From Cinclus cinclus (taxonomy: Eukaryota; Chordata; Aves; Passeriformes; Cinclidae), in contig NC_085060.1 in NCBI RefSeq assembly GCF_963662255.1, forward strand, positions 7,441,630 to 7,505,629: a DNA stretch of 64,000 bases, written 5' to 3'. Made by a program: the position numbers and the translations under genes. Positions within the stretch are counted from its first letter, which is position 1. Each line of letters opens with the position of its first letter. Positions 1 to 10,837 of the stretch are shown here, piece after piece. The notes under the pieces were generated by a model. It did not search any database. It worked only from the letters and a program-made list of their open reading frames with translations, and was not told where the DNA came from.

Positions 1-646
1 TTCCCCACTTCTGCCCAGGGCCTGCCCAGAATAGGCTGCTGGAACCACTGTTCCCCAGGGAGCAGTGACTGGGATTGCAGCTCTCAGCACTGCCTGGTAC
101 CTGTCCCCCTCAGGAGACATTTTCTGTAGGTCCCCTTGGGCTGATGTCCCCATGCCACTCCTCCCTGTCCCTTCCCAGTCATCTCTCTCCATCTCTTCCA
201 TGGATGAAACTATTCCTCCTGCCACGTTCATTTATTCCCCCTGCCACCACTTCCCAGTGCACCACAACCAGCCGGCTGTGACATCCCTGAAGAGATCGAG
301 CAGAAGGAGGCTGATGGCAGAACTCATTCCCCAGCTCTGTGGGTGGGGGAGAAGGAGGTTGGCACACCAGAGTGCAGGCCGTGGGCAGCAATCCTCCACT
401 GTCAGATGGGTGCCCAGGGCATAATGTGAGGGTCCTGTGTGCCTGAAGGCTTTTGGGTGAACGAAGAGGGGCAGAGCAAGCAGGGTTTGGTGGCGTGGTG
501 CCGCAGCGCCGTGCACCCAGCCTGCTGGGTTTGTCTGCAAACAAGGGCTCAGTGAGGTGGAGGTCCCGGCTCAAGCTGGTAGAGGTCCCTTCTGGAGCCA
601 TTCCCCCCTGCTGACGATCTCACTACTTGTGCCTTGCTCCCCACAG
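1..646 (+). other. Intron of the CLOCK/NPAS2-like gene, no exon seen
   Basis: No segment here encodes the residues expected just upstream of the first visible exon (the end of PAS-B and the conserved YAEVRAERR-type stretch of CLOCK). The right end is a polypyrimidine tract leading into a CCCCACAG acceptor. The open frames on both strands here have no family resemblance. I read the stretch as intron; the upstream coding exons must lie left of the window. Confidence 0.6.
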
Positions 647-770
647 AGCCACAGCAGCTACCTGGATGTGAGGCAGTGTGGCAGCAGCCAGGACGCCAGC
701 CGGGAGGGAGTGTCACTGTCCTCGCACAGCTCGCGGCGCTCCTCGCACACCACCCTGTCCGACTCCACCT
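647..770 (+). CDS. CLOCK/NPAS2-like, first visible coding exon
   Basis: CCCCACAG acceptor; the GTACGT donor splits a codon after its first base. It encodes a serine-rich linker ending [17 protein letters not shown], equivalent to the serine-rich segment after PAS-B in CLOCK and NPAS2. Confidence 0.85.
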
Positions 771-3700
771 GTACGTGCCGGGGCAGCCTCCAAAATACTG
801 GGGTTCTCCTAGAAGTGACCAAGTCGGGGTGGGAGGGGAATGCTCAGCACTGGGAACATACAGACCGTGTCATGACAAGTCACAGAGCAGCAACAAAACC
901 TCGGCCACCTGCTTTCTCCTCCCTCTTAACCCGCAGCCTGTGTGAGAGCAGATTTCCCCTGGCTTCTCACCAGCTGAGGGTCATGGTTTTTTGCTGTGGT
1001 TTTGGGGAGAAGAGGTGACTCACTAGTCAAGCTCACTGACAAAAGTTTTGCGTTGGGATAACGTAATTTTATTATGGGGTCTCTGATGTGAAATCCCCGC
1101 AGAAGGAGCAGAGAAGGATGCCTGCCTTGCTGCAGTGTCCTATGTGGGGCCATGGGTAGGAAACCCAGGGCACTCTTTTTGAGCCCAGCAAGTCAGGCGG
1201 GGAGCCAGAGGGACCATAGAGGGGAAGAGAGCCAAACTGCCCATAGAGGGGCAGTTTGAGGATCCACTTTGGTACTGTTTGGGTCACTGCCCATCTGCAT
1301 ATGTGGATTCCAGGCTTAGCCAGGGTACCCAGGCTCATGTCTGCTGTATCAGAGTGAATGTCTCTTTTCCAGCGACATCATCCATGAGGCGCACGGACAC
1401 CAGCACTCCCACCCGGCCGTCGGTGCCGGGGGCTCCCGTGGAGAAGGCAGCCCTGCGGCTGGCAGCAGTCGGGAGTGCTCAGGTCAGTGGTCCTGAGGAG
1501 CAAGAGCTTTCTGAGGCTGTAGTGAAATGAGAAAAACAAGCATTGATCTCACCCTCAGAGATGCTGGATCCCAAACTCTGAGTGTGCTGGGACTTCCCGG
1601 GGAGTGCCACAAAACACAAATGGGCCCAAACCAGCAGGGTGTTACCCTGAGGGGACAGGAGAGTCCCACCTAGAGACACTTCATGAAGGAATTCATCCGT
1701 TGTAATTTCACGTAGACAGCACCTGGAGGGAGGCACGGCCCATGAGCCAGATGTGCTGCTGCTCTGGAACTACAGTGGTACTTTGATTGTCAACATAGTA
1801 TTTTTTATGGCAAAGGCTGAAAAGCAGTCATGTTTCTGAATTGCTATGGGTATGAATAGCAGGACTGGTCCTGTGGTCCTTTTTCTCTATTCTCTGCAGG
1901 CAGTGTACCATTTCCCCACCCAACTGGGGATGATGCACCAGCTGAAAGAGCAGCTGGAGGAGAGGACTCGCATACTGCAAGCTGACATCAAAACGCAGCA
2001 AGAGGAGCTCCATGTCATCAAGGAGCAGCTCCAGCTCGTGCAGGACTCCAACCTGCAGGTACCTGCTGCCCTGGTGCCCCCAAACTCACCAACCATTTGC
2101 TTTTCCTTTGAGCTGCACAGAGCTGCAACAAAATTGTCTGTGGCAAAAGCATTTGGGAACCAACTCTTGACAAATTGGTAACTTGGTTTCAGATGTGGGA
2201 GTGTTGTTTCCTGAGAGATGAGTGACATCAGTGTCTGGCTGAGTATTGAATCAGTAATTTCTGTGATCCAGAAAAAAGCAATCCCAAATTAATCCAAAGT
2301 CTCCCGTGCATAAAAAGCTTGGTGGTTCCGTGTCTGGTTAGTGCTACTGGATCCCCACTGCCACTCCTGCAAAACTCAGCAGGTACAATGGTCTTGGCTC
2401 TGAATAAATATTTGACACAAGCTAACATTTGATTTTTGTTACTTATGGTTCATTTTGCCCCTGGATTTAGAGATATTGCTGCTGGTGCAGTGTTGTTTCT
2501 GCCAGGGAGTACAACCAACGATTCCTGTGCCTCTTTCACTTAAAGATGCTGATGCAGCAGCCGATCCCTGTCGTCTTTAACACCGTGCAGCAGCCGAGCC
2601 CCCGGAGGCCACCACCACAGGGGACACCCAGGCAGAGCACAGCCAAGAAGTCACAGCAGACAGCCCTCATGGGGACAAAGCACTACTGCAGCACCCACCT
2701 GCTGTCACCACACCCATTCCTCAGGGACACCTGTGGCACAGCCCCCCAGGTAACTGGCTGCTTTGCTGTCTTCATCATCCCCTTTCTCAGCTTCTAAATA
2801 CTTGTCTGCCATATCACTCCTCCCCATGGTCCCATGCATCCCCTCTGTACTGGTTTTACTGCATAACTGGCTTTGAGTAATTCATGTCAGGAGTCAGTTG
2901 TGAGCAATGTCACTCAACTGTAAAAGTAAAAAACATGTAGCTAAAAAGCATTTAAGCCCCAGAGACTGCTGGAGCCCTCCTGATGACTGGGGGGGAAGTG
3001 AATGGGAGGTCTGGGCTCTCATCAATACAGTGCTGTTCATAGCCAATGAGAGTTGTGGTTTCATAACACAGGAGCAGGTATCATTTTTAAAAGGTTAATT
3101 TTGCTTTGCCTGAGGAGTCTTGGAAGGCAGCTTTGAAGAAACAATTTTGTCATCACTAGACCTAAATCCACTATTAAGATGGGAAAGACTTGAGTTGTTC
3201 ATAAACAAAAAAGGCCAAAACTGCTGCTTTAAAGAACGGATGAGATGCTTTCCTTGTAGACTTCTGATTTGCAATTACCCTCTTAAGCTCTTTTCTTCCT
3301 TCTCAAGCCTTTTGTGCCCTTACCCTTCTATTCTAATTTCTCAAAAGTCTGTCTGGGGATGCCAACACCTGCCCTGCAGGGACAGTAAATGCTAATGGGT
3401 TAGTGGTCTTGAATAGATCTACTGTTGCTACTGCTGTGTTCAGGGACAATATCCTATTGTTCCTTCTCCTTTTCCCACCTGCCCACTGTAAGTGGTTATT
3501 TTATCCTTCCATTAAGGAGCTTTAAAACTTAGGTGGTACTTTCAGGTACAGCAGCAGAAGCAGCAGCACTCAATCAGAGGAAGCCAAGGCCAGCAAACAT
3601 CCGTGCCAGGGCAGGCAGGCATTTCAGTGCCCTTCTACAACAACCCCATGGTGTTCTCCCAAGCACACCCCATCACCGTGGCTGCACAGGTGCCGACTGA

Positions 3701-6484
3701 CAGCAGTGAGAGGCAACCACCAGCTGACTACAGCCAGGACAGGAGCCTCAGGTACACAGCCCTGCTGGGACCGTCCTGGGGCAGTGACAGAAAACAGCAG
3801 TACTTGGGCAGCAAGGAGGGCAGGCGTGGCTGGGCTCGGGGTGATGGGCTTGGGGTGCCACAGCCAGTGTAGGGATGTTCCTTCTGCAGGGGTGAACCCA
3901 GTGTGCAGGCAAGCAGGGTGCTGTGCACATCGTGCTGTATCACTGGGGCCTTAAATCCTCTTCTCTCTATATTTCCGAAAATTAATCTAACCCTGCCCTC
4001 TGTCAGTTTAAAGTCATTCCACCTTGTCCTCTAACTCCTTGCCCTTGTCAAAAATTCCTCTCCTGCTCTCTTTTAGCCCCTTTAGGTACTGGAAGGTGCT
4101 ATAAGATGTCCCTGGTGCCTTCTCTTCCCCAGTCTCAACAATCCAAATCTCAGCATGTATTCACAGGAGAGATGTGAGGTGATAAGAAGCATCCTATTTC
4201 ATTAGCTTGTTTTCAAGGTAGTAGTTTAGCTGCTTTAATGGAGGATTTTCAAGGAGTTGTTTCTAGAGACTGACAGGACCTTGGACATCAGACCTCTCCC
4301 TTCCCTGACCATCCTCTTGTTTTCCTTTCACCACAGGATGCTGTTGGATCAGTCCATCCAGGCCATGATGCCCACAGCCAATAGCAGTTGCCAGCCCGTG
4401 CTGAGCAGTGCCAGCAGGCAGCAAGGAAAGTGAGTCTCTGCTGGCCCTTATTTTCCTGCAGTGTTTTAGCAGGACACTTTATGGCACTGAAAAAGACATG
4501 GAAAAACTTATACCTGGTCACACAAACAGGCTCAGTCTGAAATTAAGCAAACGTTCAGCCAGTTAGGAGAAAAATGAGAATATTTTTTAATTACAAAGAA
4601 CTCTATGATAAATAAAGTGCATTGAAAAAAAGTAACCATTTTCTGGCTTTTGCAAAGCATAAAATGTTTGTCCAAGACATAGAGAAAATGTACAACCTTA
4701 AAAACCTTAATTTTCAGCAGTTCCAGTCCGTGCTTTGGCAGAAGGGAATCAGGGGCCCCCTGTCAGCAAGGTCTGCTCCAGGCTGGTTCCTGCAGCAGCT
4801 GGGCTCCCCAGTTCCCATTCTAATGGTGGGTCTGGGGGTGGGTTCTCACGCCTGGCTTTCCTCCTTGTGGCAGGTTTGTTGCAGAGCAGCAGACCCTGCC
4901 TCCCCCAGCACAGGTGCAGCCAGTCACCTGCAGCACCGTCCGACCTCCAGCCCCGCCGCCCATCTTCTCCCCGTCTCTAATGATCCCACACACCAACTTC
5001 ACATCCCACCAGGCCAACACATCACTTCATCTGCACCAGTGGCCACAGCAGCAGGTTCAGCAGCACCGCCTCTACCTTCAGGTACTGGAGCAGGAGCAGG
5101 TTTCTGAGGAGGCACAGGGATGGCTTAGGGATGGGTTGAGGTTTTTTGAAGAAACGGGGCTTATGTGGCTGATCAAACCTGGCCAGTGCCTGTGCACATC
5201 TCCATTCCCACTGTATCTCCACATAGCCAGGTGCTCAGCCTTTCTAGGCTGACTCTGCACTTGCTCAAGGCCATATTTTCCAACAAACTGTTACCACACA
5301 GTGTACAGAAGAAATACCATTTTTTCAAACACAGCTTTTCATCCAGAGGAGCTCTGGTGGGAAGCTGGCTGTAGTCATGAAAAATGATAAGATGCAAGCT
5401 CTTTGGAAAACATACCTCCTGCTGTTACATCTCATCAGAGCATGTTTTTATTCAGCTGCTGTCACAGCTTTCTTTTAATAAATGGGTATTTTCACTGGGC
5501 AGGGTGATTTTGGTTTTTCAGCACACAATTTACATCAGTACATGCTGAACTAGTGACACTGCCAAGGAGAGGTGTTGTTGAAACTAATAACTCATCAGTA
5601 ACACACTCTCCAAGCCTGGGTGGAAGAGGTTAAGTTACAGTCCTCCAGGCAAAGACAGTAGAGAAGAAAGCAAGAGGAGTAGGTTCAGCTGAAAGCAGCC
5701 ACACAGCAGGAGTGGATTTAGAGTGAGAAATGAATCACTGTTGTCAGCAAATGTGAGCATGAACTGTCCCTGCTTTGGGTTTGGGTATGTGTCCTCATGG
5801 GCTGCATTGCAGTCCTGAGGACTAGCAGTGTGGATAGCAGAATGATGATGCTGGAACACATAAATAGTTCCAAGGCCACAGTAAACTGGAGTTTGATGAC
5901 ACAGTGCCTTTAGCAGGGGGCGAAACACCAAGTCGAGGTCTTTCAGGTACCAGCTATGAGTGGGTACATGGTTACTCGGGGACCTCTTCCTTGGTTGTCT
6001 GAAATTCTTTCACACGAAAGATGAAAGTTGCACATCCTGCAGATTGTACCTCATATCCAAGTAGCTTTTGGAGGTCTCTATTTCAGCTGGGCTCACCATG
6101 AGCCTGTTAGGACAGATGGGTCCTGCTCCCCTTCTGTGCTCTCCAGGCATTGTTGGTTTTGCTGACAGCAGCAGCATCCTGAGGGGCACAGCTCAAGTTT
6201 AGGACTTGGTGCACACTCTCCTGAGGATGAGTCTCAGCATCAGCCCTGCAGCAAGAGAGGGACAGCTGGGTGATGGGGCAGGTCTGACTGCTCAGATTTG
6301 TGTCTCCCGACAGATGCAAGGTCCTGAGCTGCTGCCTGGGGCTCCGACGCAGCGCATTTTCCAGACGCCCCACACCCCACAGCAGAACCCCTTGAGCTAC
6401 TTCCTCCACCCACAGCAGCAGAGCCACCACACACAGGGCCAGCCCTGCAACCTGCCTGACCTGCCTGAGATGCAGCTGCCCTGA
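647..6484 (+). CDS. CLOCK/NPAS2-family bHLH-PAS transcription factor, C-terminal eight exons (partial; probable third CLOCK ohnolog)
   Basis: Exons are 647-770, 1373-1482, 1900-2058, 2546-2749, 3546-3751, 4337-4429, 4874-5081 and 6314-6484 (TGA). All junctions are GT-AG and phases agree, giving 424 residues. The family call rests on [12 protein letters not shown] plus TSTPT (compare CLOCK SSRKSSHTAVSD), the coiled coil [16 protein letters not shown] with [16 protein letters not shown] after it, YNNPMVFSQ, the [19 protein letters not shown] block and glutamine-rich stretches. Known family members dimerise with BMAL1 through N-terminal bHLH and PAS domains, bind E-boxes in the nucleus and drive circadian transcription; those domains lie outside the window. 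The coiled coil is nearer NPAS2, while the YNxMVxSQ and QDR blocks recall CLOCK. Neighbours TBC1D8B and RNF128 are ohnologs of the TBC1D8 and RNF149 that flank human NPAS2. Family membership is secure; the third-paralog reading is inference. It could instead be a relocated, diverged NPAS2. Confidence 0.9.
1373..1482 (+). CDS. CLOCK/NPAS2-like, coding exon with the TSTPT motif
   Basis: Acceptor TCTTTTCCAG, donor GTCAGT, ends in phase 0. It encodes [18 protein letters not shown] and continues to LAAVGSAQ. The STPT motif is shared with CLOCK and NPAS2; the remainder has diverged. Confidence 0.8.
1900..2058 (+). CDS. CLOCK/NPAS2-like, coiled-coil exon (equivalent of mouse Clock exon 19)
   Basis: Fifty-three codons, phase 0 at both ends, acceptor TTCTCTGCAG and donor GTACCT. 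Heptad-like residues run from [18 protein letters not shown] to [11 protein letters not shown]. In mouse the matching exon is the one skipped in the Clock-delta-19 mutant and forms the coiled coil that binds CIPC and MLL1 (established for CLOCK). This is the most conserved part of the gene in the window. Confidence 0.93.
2546..2749 (+). CDS. CLOCK/NPAS2-like, glutamine/proline-rich exon
   Basis: Starts [16 protein letters not shown], collinear with the MFLQQ...F(G/S)SVQ stretch that follows the coiled coil in CLOCK and NPAS2. The acceptor is the weaker CACTTAAAG; the donor is GTAACT. Sixty-eight codons, phase 0 at both ends. The second half ([15 protein letters not shown]...) has no clear counterpart. 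Confidence 0.82.
3546..3751 (+). CDS. CLOCK/NPAS2-like, exon with the YNNPMVFSQ and SQDRSLR motifs
   Basis: Begins [17 protein letters not shown], then [15 protein letters not shown], and ends [10 protein letters not shown] with the arginine codon split 2+1. CLOCK has YNTMVISQ and TQDRQIR at the same places; NPAS2 has FSHDRQLR. Acceptor TTTCAG, donor GTACAC. Confidence 0.87.
3960..4190 (-). mobile_element. CR1 LINE 3'-end fragment (old, truncated)
   Basis: Reads like the reverse complement of an avian CR1 3' region: the CTNTNTCAGTTTAAAGNCATTCC and CCTTGTCCT blocks, then TTTAGGTACTGGAAGGTGC and GGTGCCTTCTCTTCCCCAG. Heavily diverged and truncated at both ends. It lies within an intron of the CLOCK-like gene. 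Confidence 0.75.
4337..4429 (+). CDS. CLOCK/NPAS2-like, exon with the [12 protein letters not shown] motif
   Basis: After completing the split arginine codon it encodes [19 protein letters not shown], matching NPAS2 LLLSQPIQPMMP. Acceptor CACCACAG, donor GTGAGT, leaves in phase 2. It is followed by an AT-rich intron. Confidence 0.87.
4874..5081 (+). CDS. CLOCK/NPAS2-like, proline/glutamine-rich exon
   Basis: Encodes [17 protein letters not shown], then a proline run ([12 protein letters not shown]), then [15 protein letters not shown]. This corresponds to the transactivation region that ends PPQHYLQ in NPAS2 and PPQQFLQ in CLOCK. Acceptor TTGTGGCAG, donor GTACTG, exits in phase 0. The polyglutamine is only three residues, much shorter than in CLOCK. 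Confidence 0.85.
6314..6484 (+). CDS. CLOCK/NPAS2-like, last coding exon
   Basis: Acceptor CCCGACAG, then [32 protein letters not shown] and a terminal [10 protein letters not shown] before TGA. CLOCK has the comparable sequence FLQTSRLLHGNPSTQLI. The C-terminus differs from both CLOCK (KVQPQ) and NPAS2 (LQQPPR). Confidence 0.85.
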   Translation: MQGPELLPGAPTQRIFQTPHTPQQNPLSYFLHPQQQSHHTQGQPCNLPDLPEMQLP

Positions 6485-7368
6485 AAGTTGGTTCTGGGAG
6501 ACAAGGACCACACGGCTGCAGCCGCTGCACCCAGGAGAGCACGACGCCATCAGAGCACGGCACGAGACAGGTCGGGCTCCATGGGGAGGTGGTGGCTGGA
6601 GGGATGATCTCTGACAGGGATGCGTGGCTGCAAGGGTGTCGTTTGTTGGGATCTCCATGCAGCCAGTCCGTGATGCTGTTCCAGCAGCAGGGTGTGCCCT
6701 GGCCCAGCGCCGCGGGACCACTCGAAGTGGTGTGGCTTTCTTGCTGCAGGAAGGTGAGGTATCAGGTCGTCGTGAAGCTCAGTTTGCAATGGAAAAAAAC
6801 CCTTTTCCATTCAGGACTTCAATGGTGAAAGTCACTGTGAATTTAAGCCCAGCATTTGGAGCACACAGACTGTACCAGTCTGCAGGACACCACTGGATTA
6901 CTATGTACACAACTCATTTTGCTGTAGTAGGTCCATTGTCAATTCTTTTTCCTTTTTCTATACCTCACTCCCGCAGGTTTTTTTCCCAGGAGTTTGGATA
7001 ATGCTGCTAATTTACATAACACCACTTTTGCCTGAATTTCTTACTGTTGTTATACCAGCTCACATCGCAGCTACTACAATATTTGTCATGTTTTATTTTT
7101 GGTTAACAAGTGAAGATAAATTTGTATGGTTTTTACTCCCTGTAGCCAAATATTTTTCAGGTTACAGACAAAGAATCTGTACTCCTTTTTTTTTTGTTTG
7201 TTTGTTTCAAAGGATGTAGTTGTATATGTTTCTATTCATAAAAACAAACAAACATGCATAGAACAGCATATGACAGCAAACTTTGTGGTTTTGCTAGGTC
7301 ATGTTTCAATTTGGCAAACCCAAAATGTATAATCACAACACACAATGTTACAAGCCCATAGGGTCAGC

Positions 7369-7374
7369 AATAAA
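7369..7374 (+). terminator. Polyadenylation signal AATAAA, proximal candidate
   Basis: Exact AATAAA about 0.9 kb after the CLOCK-like stop codon, followed by T/TG-rich sequence (ATTGTATTTTTGTAAATTG) of the kind seen downstream of poly(A) sites. Confidence 0.5.
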
Positions 7375-9784
7375 TTGTATTTTTGTAAATTGTCACTTTT
7401 TAACTGTAAGTTTATATTTATGTATTGAAAAACCAGTTTATTCCTCAGTGGGTGTATAGTTAAGTGTCCCTACTGTTTTTGTCTTTCCAAAGGAAAAAAA
7501 TTAAAAAGTACATTTTTGAAGTGTTAATAGCTGAGTACTAACTTCGGGCATTGTTAGAACTCAAACGTAGTTGGGTTTGACCATTACTATAAACTTTGCA
7601 AGGCAGTGGTTAGTTAGGACCAGGTCCATCTAGCAGTAAAGCTCTACCTTGCAGACAGAGCAAGGTTTAAAGAGGCATTAGTTCAGTTCCTAATGTCTGT
7701 TGAAACCAAGCAAAGAATGGTTTTGCCTTTTTTTTTTTTTATTTGTTTGGTTGGTTGGTTGTTTTTTTTTTGTGGTATGATATTTTGGGGTTTTTTTTTC
7801 TCTTCCTTCTGCAAGCCACTTTCTGGGCCCCCTCACAGCACTGCAGCAGCTGGTGTTGCTGATGTTACTGGTGGAGCAGCTTTTGGCACAAACAGCTGCG
7901 AGCAGTCCTGTGTTTCAAGAAAAGGGCACAGCAGGGCTCCTCCAGCCCTGGTACACCAGGGGCTGTTTCCCAGCAGTTCTTCCTGGGGAAGGGGATGGGG
8001 TTTTGCTGTGCCACTTTGCCTGGGGGGAATGGCAGTGTGAGAATAGGCTGCTGGAGCTGGGGTCAGCCAGGAGCTTTCAGGGACTGATCCAAGGCCCTAG
8101 GGTGCTTTGGTGTTTTGGCCAGGGCAGAGGCAGATATGTGAACAAAAGCTCTGCCAACCCCTGGCTATTCATGGGTCCCCCCCCTTGGGCAAAAGGAGCT
8201 GCACGGGTTAATTTTGACTGGGACATTGAATGCACAGCTCCCAGGGGTACCAGACATGATGATCAGTGGTTGCACAGCTGGCCACATGCAGCATTTTGGG
8301 GAATGTAGTCGGCCACAGAATGGAGGCAATGAGATGCCTGACAGCCTAGTGTCCATGCCTTGAGGTTCATGCCTTGTCAATCCCACACAGCACATGCAGT
8401 CCCTGTGTGCTGGGCAGCCAAGCAGTGGCTCTTGGACACAGAGTGAGCTAGCCCCCTCCTTTCAAACCATGACAAGAAATAGTGGCTATTGCAGAGCCAT
8501 GGGCCAGGGACACCTCACTGCTGGTAGTGGGATTTGGAACACCTGCTTTGTGGGGCAGTCTGGAGCTGAAATAACACCTGGGCTTTCCTACTCTGCAGGT
8601 TTGTTCTGCAGTAAGGGCCAGCACAGAGTCTTCAGGGTAGGAAACTTTTGTTTTTAAAGCACTATTAGTTTTAGGGTCTCCCTCTCCCCATTCTAAGGCA
8701 GCGGGGTTGCTCATAAGGATGCAGTAGGAGGGGGTTTTATTTTTGGGAGTTGTGGGATTTTTTTTCCACCATAGCCTTGGCACGTAACATCAAACACATG
8801 TATCTGTGTTAGGGCTCCAGCATTGCAGTTTGTGGTTTACGGTGGCTGTGCTTTCCCTGGCTTCCCTATTACACCTTCATCACCCCAACACATTCCCATG
8901 GCTGGTCGGCAGTGTCCCATCACCACACAGCCTAGCCATGGCAGGTGGCAATCAAATGGATCTCGGAGGTGGTGGTGATTGAGGTCAGGGGCTTGAGGGG
9001 TGTATTTTTTTAACAGGGCTTGGTAGGGAGGTAGCTGAGCCAGAGCAGTTTTCTGGCATTACTGTGACTTTGACAGTGAGTACAAAAAATAGGGTTGGGA
9101 AGGGGTTCTGGGAGAGGTGGGGGGCGGGGGGTGCACCAGACAGGGCCGTGCCCTGGGCTGCAGGGACAGAGGGCTGGGGGCACAGCCCCTGCTCACAGCT
9201 CCCTGCGGGAAGCACAGGAGGTTGGTGAGGATGTTTACATGTTAGATCAGCCTTGCTAAAACCAGAGACTAAAAAACGCACTTTATCAATGTGCCCCCCC
9301 CTTATTCTCAGAGCCCCCCCAGCTGCTGGCCGCGGTGCTGGTGGGTGGGGGCTGCACAGTTCCAGGCACTGCCTCACAAGTAGGGCCTTGTTTTCTCAAC
9401 GTGCTCCAAAGGACAAAATCCCACCAACCCTTTCTGGGGCTTGCTTGGTCTTTGGTCAGTTCTGCCTCCAGCCAAGGGCAAGACTGAGTCAGGGCCAGGG
9501 GGGTTTTGCCTTATATTGTCGCTCTCAAAAAAATAGATGATAAAAATCGGTTTATTCAGGTTGATTTGTACTTGTTTACCTCGGTGTTAGCTATGACCTG
9601 TGTTTTTATGACTCACTTGGAATTGAGGGTTGCTGGTGGGTTTGGTTCACGCCCCCTCCAGGCACCTAGAAGAAAATGTATGTGTGACTTTGTGACGAGC
9701 AGAGAGCAGGGACGTAACTGATGGCAGCAGGGCTGGCCTCCAGTGTCGGTGTTGACCTATCAGTCATAAATGTTCTGAGATTTT

Positions 9785-9905
9785 CTACTACACAAGTACC
9801 TATATACTATAACTATATATAAATATACATATTCTAATATACATTTATATGTATGCAGATGTATATCTATATATAAATATAAATATATATAGGGCATACA
9901 ATTCC
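9785..9905. repeat. AT-rich simple sequence (TATA/TAAATA)
   Basis: Imperfect runs of TATATA and TATAAATA over about 120 bases, able to form weak hairpins on either strand. Low complexity with no coding sense. Confidence 0.75.
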
Positions 9906-10311
9906 AGACCTCTGAAAACACAGGCAGCTTTAAATAATAAAGTCTTGCACTTTCAGCATATTTGTACATATAAGCTAAAGCCTGGAGGGTATAATCAGGC
10001 TGATTTGACAAACACAATGAGAAGTTACTGTACATATTGTATATAGTCCACGCAAGGAAAAAAAATAAGAAAAAGTATGGAATTTAGTATAAATCTTGGT
10101 TTATTTTATATGATGTTGAATATAAATACATTTATAAATGTTATTCTTAAAAGTATTTTGTAATGGGAAAAAGTAAGTGTCTTATGAAGATGAACAGTAA
10201 AGATTTTATTCTTGTTTTGCATCTATTGAATAGGAGCTCCACTGAATAGGAGCCCATGCATTTTGACAAGCTTTAAACAGATTGTACATAGTATTTAAAA
10301 AAAAAAGAAGA

Positions 10312-10317
10312 AATAAA
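10312..10317 (+). terminator. Polyadenylation signal AATAAA, distal candidate
   Basis: Exact AATAAA (within GAAATAAAATAATA) at the right edge of the AT-rich block; distal alternative end for the CLOCK-like transcript. The A-rich context makes a chance match possible. Confidence 0.35.
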
Positions 10318-10335
10318 ATAATACTTGTAGGACCT

Positions 10336-10831
10336 CTTACACACTATGTACTCTTGTTATTCCTGGGTGTTGTGAGTCTGTTAGGCATCAGGATCTGATC
10401 CCTTCTCTCCAGGAGAGACAAGAGCAGCAGCCATTGTGTTCATGTGTATGGAGAGCTGAAGGGATGGGGCTCAGGACAAGGACTGGGATTTCTGTGACCA
10501 GTGCCAGAGGCAATGGGAGCAACACATAAATTAGAAAGAAATCAGGGGCTGCACACTGTGTTTGGATTTGGATGCAAAAAGCAAGTGCCAATACTCATCA
10601 GACCAGTACTGAAGCCAGCTCAGGCTTCAAAATCCGGGTCTCCATTTTTCTTCTGCTTTTGGGAGGCTGGTGTCCCAGCAGGGCTTTTGGCTTGCTGTTT
10701 GTTTTGCAAAGCACTGACTAAATGTGGCTTTAACATGACCAACAACACTCTTGAAGGAACTTAGCAGCAGGCCATCATAGGAAACAATAGCGCCTCAAAC
10801 ACAGGGGTTTTTTTCTTAAGGGAAACAATAT
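10336..10831. other. Intergenic space between the two convergent 3' ends
   Basis: About 500 bases between the distal poly(A) candidate of the CLOCK-like gene and the poly(A) candidate of TBC1D8B. I see no exon, repeat or RNA gene in it. Confidence 0.5.
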
Positions 10832-10837
10832 TTTATT
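10832..10837 (-). terminator. TBC1D8B: Polyadenylation signal for TBC1D8B
   Basis: TTTATT on the + strand is AATAAA on the - strand, 3.8 kb past the TBC1D8B stop codon. In transcript order it is followed by sequence ending in a run of A (the T run at 10808-10814 read in reverse). It is the last such signal before the intergenic gap. Confidence 0.5.

Larger units (their letters stand above)
6485..10335 (+). other. Probable 3'UTR of the CLOCK/NPAS2-like gene
   Basis: Starts directly after the stop codon. No convincing coding region on either strand. AATAAA signals lie at 7369-7374 and 10312-10317. The first would give a UTR of about 0.9 kb; the second would give about 3.8 kb and include T-rich tracts near 7190, 7730 and 7790 and an AT-rich stretch near 9790-9900. 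Which signal is used cannot be told from sequence alone. Confidence 0.45.
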
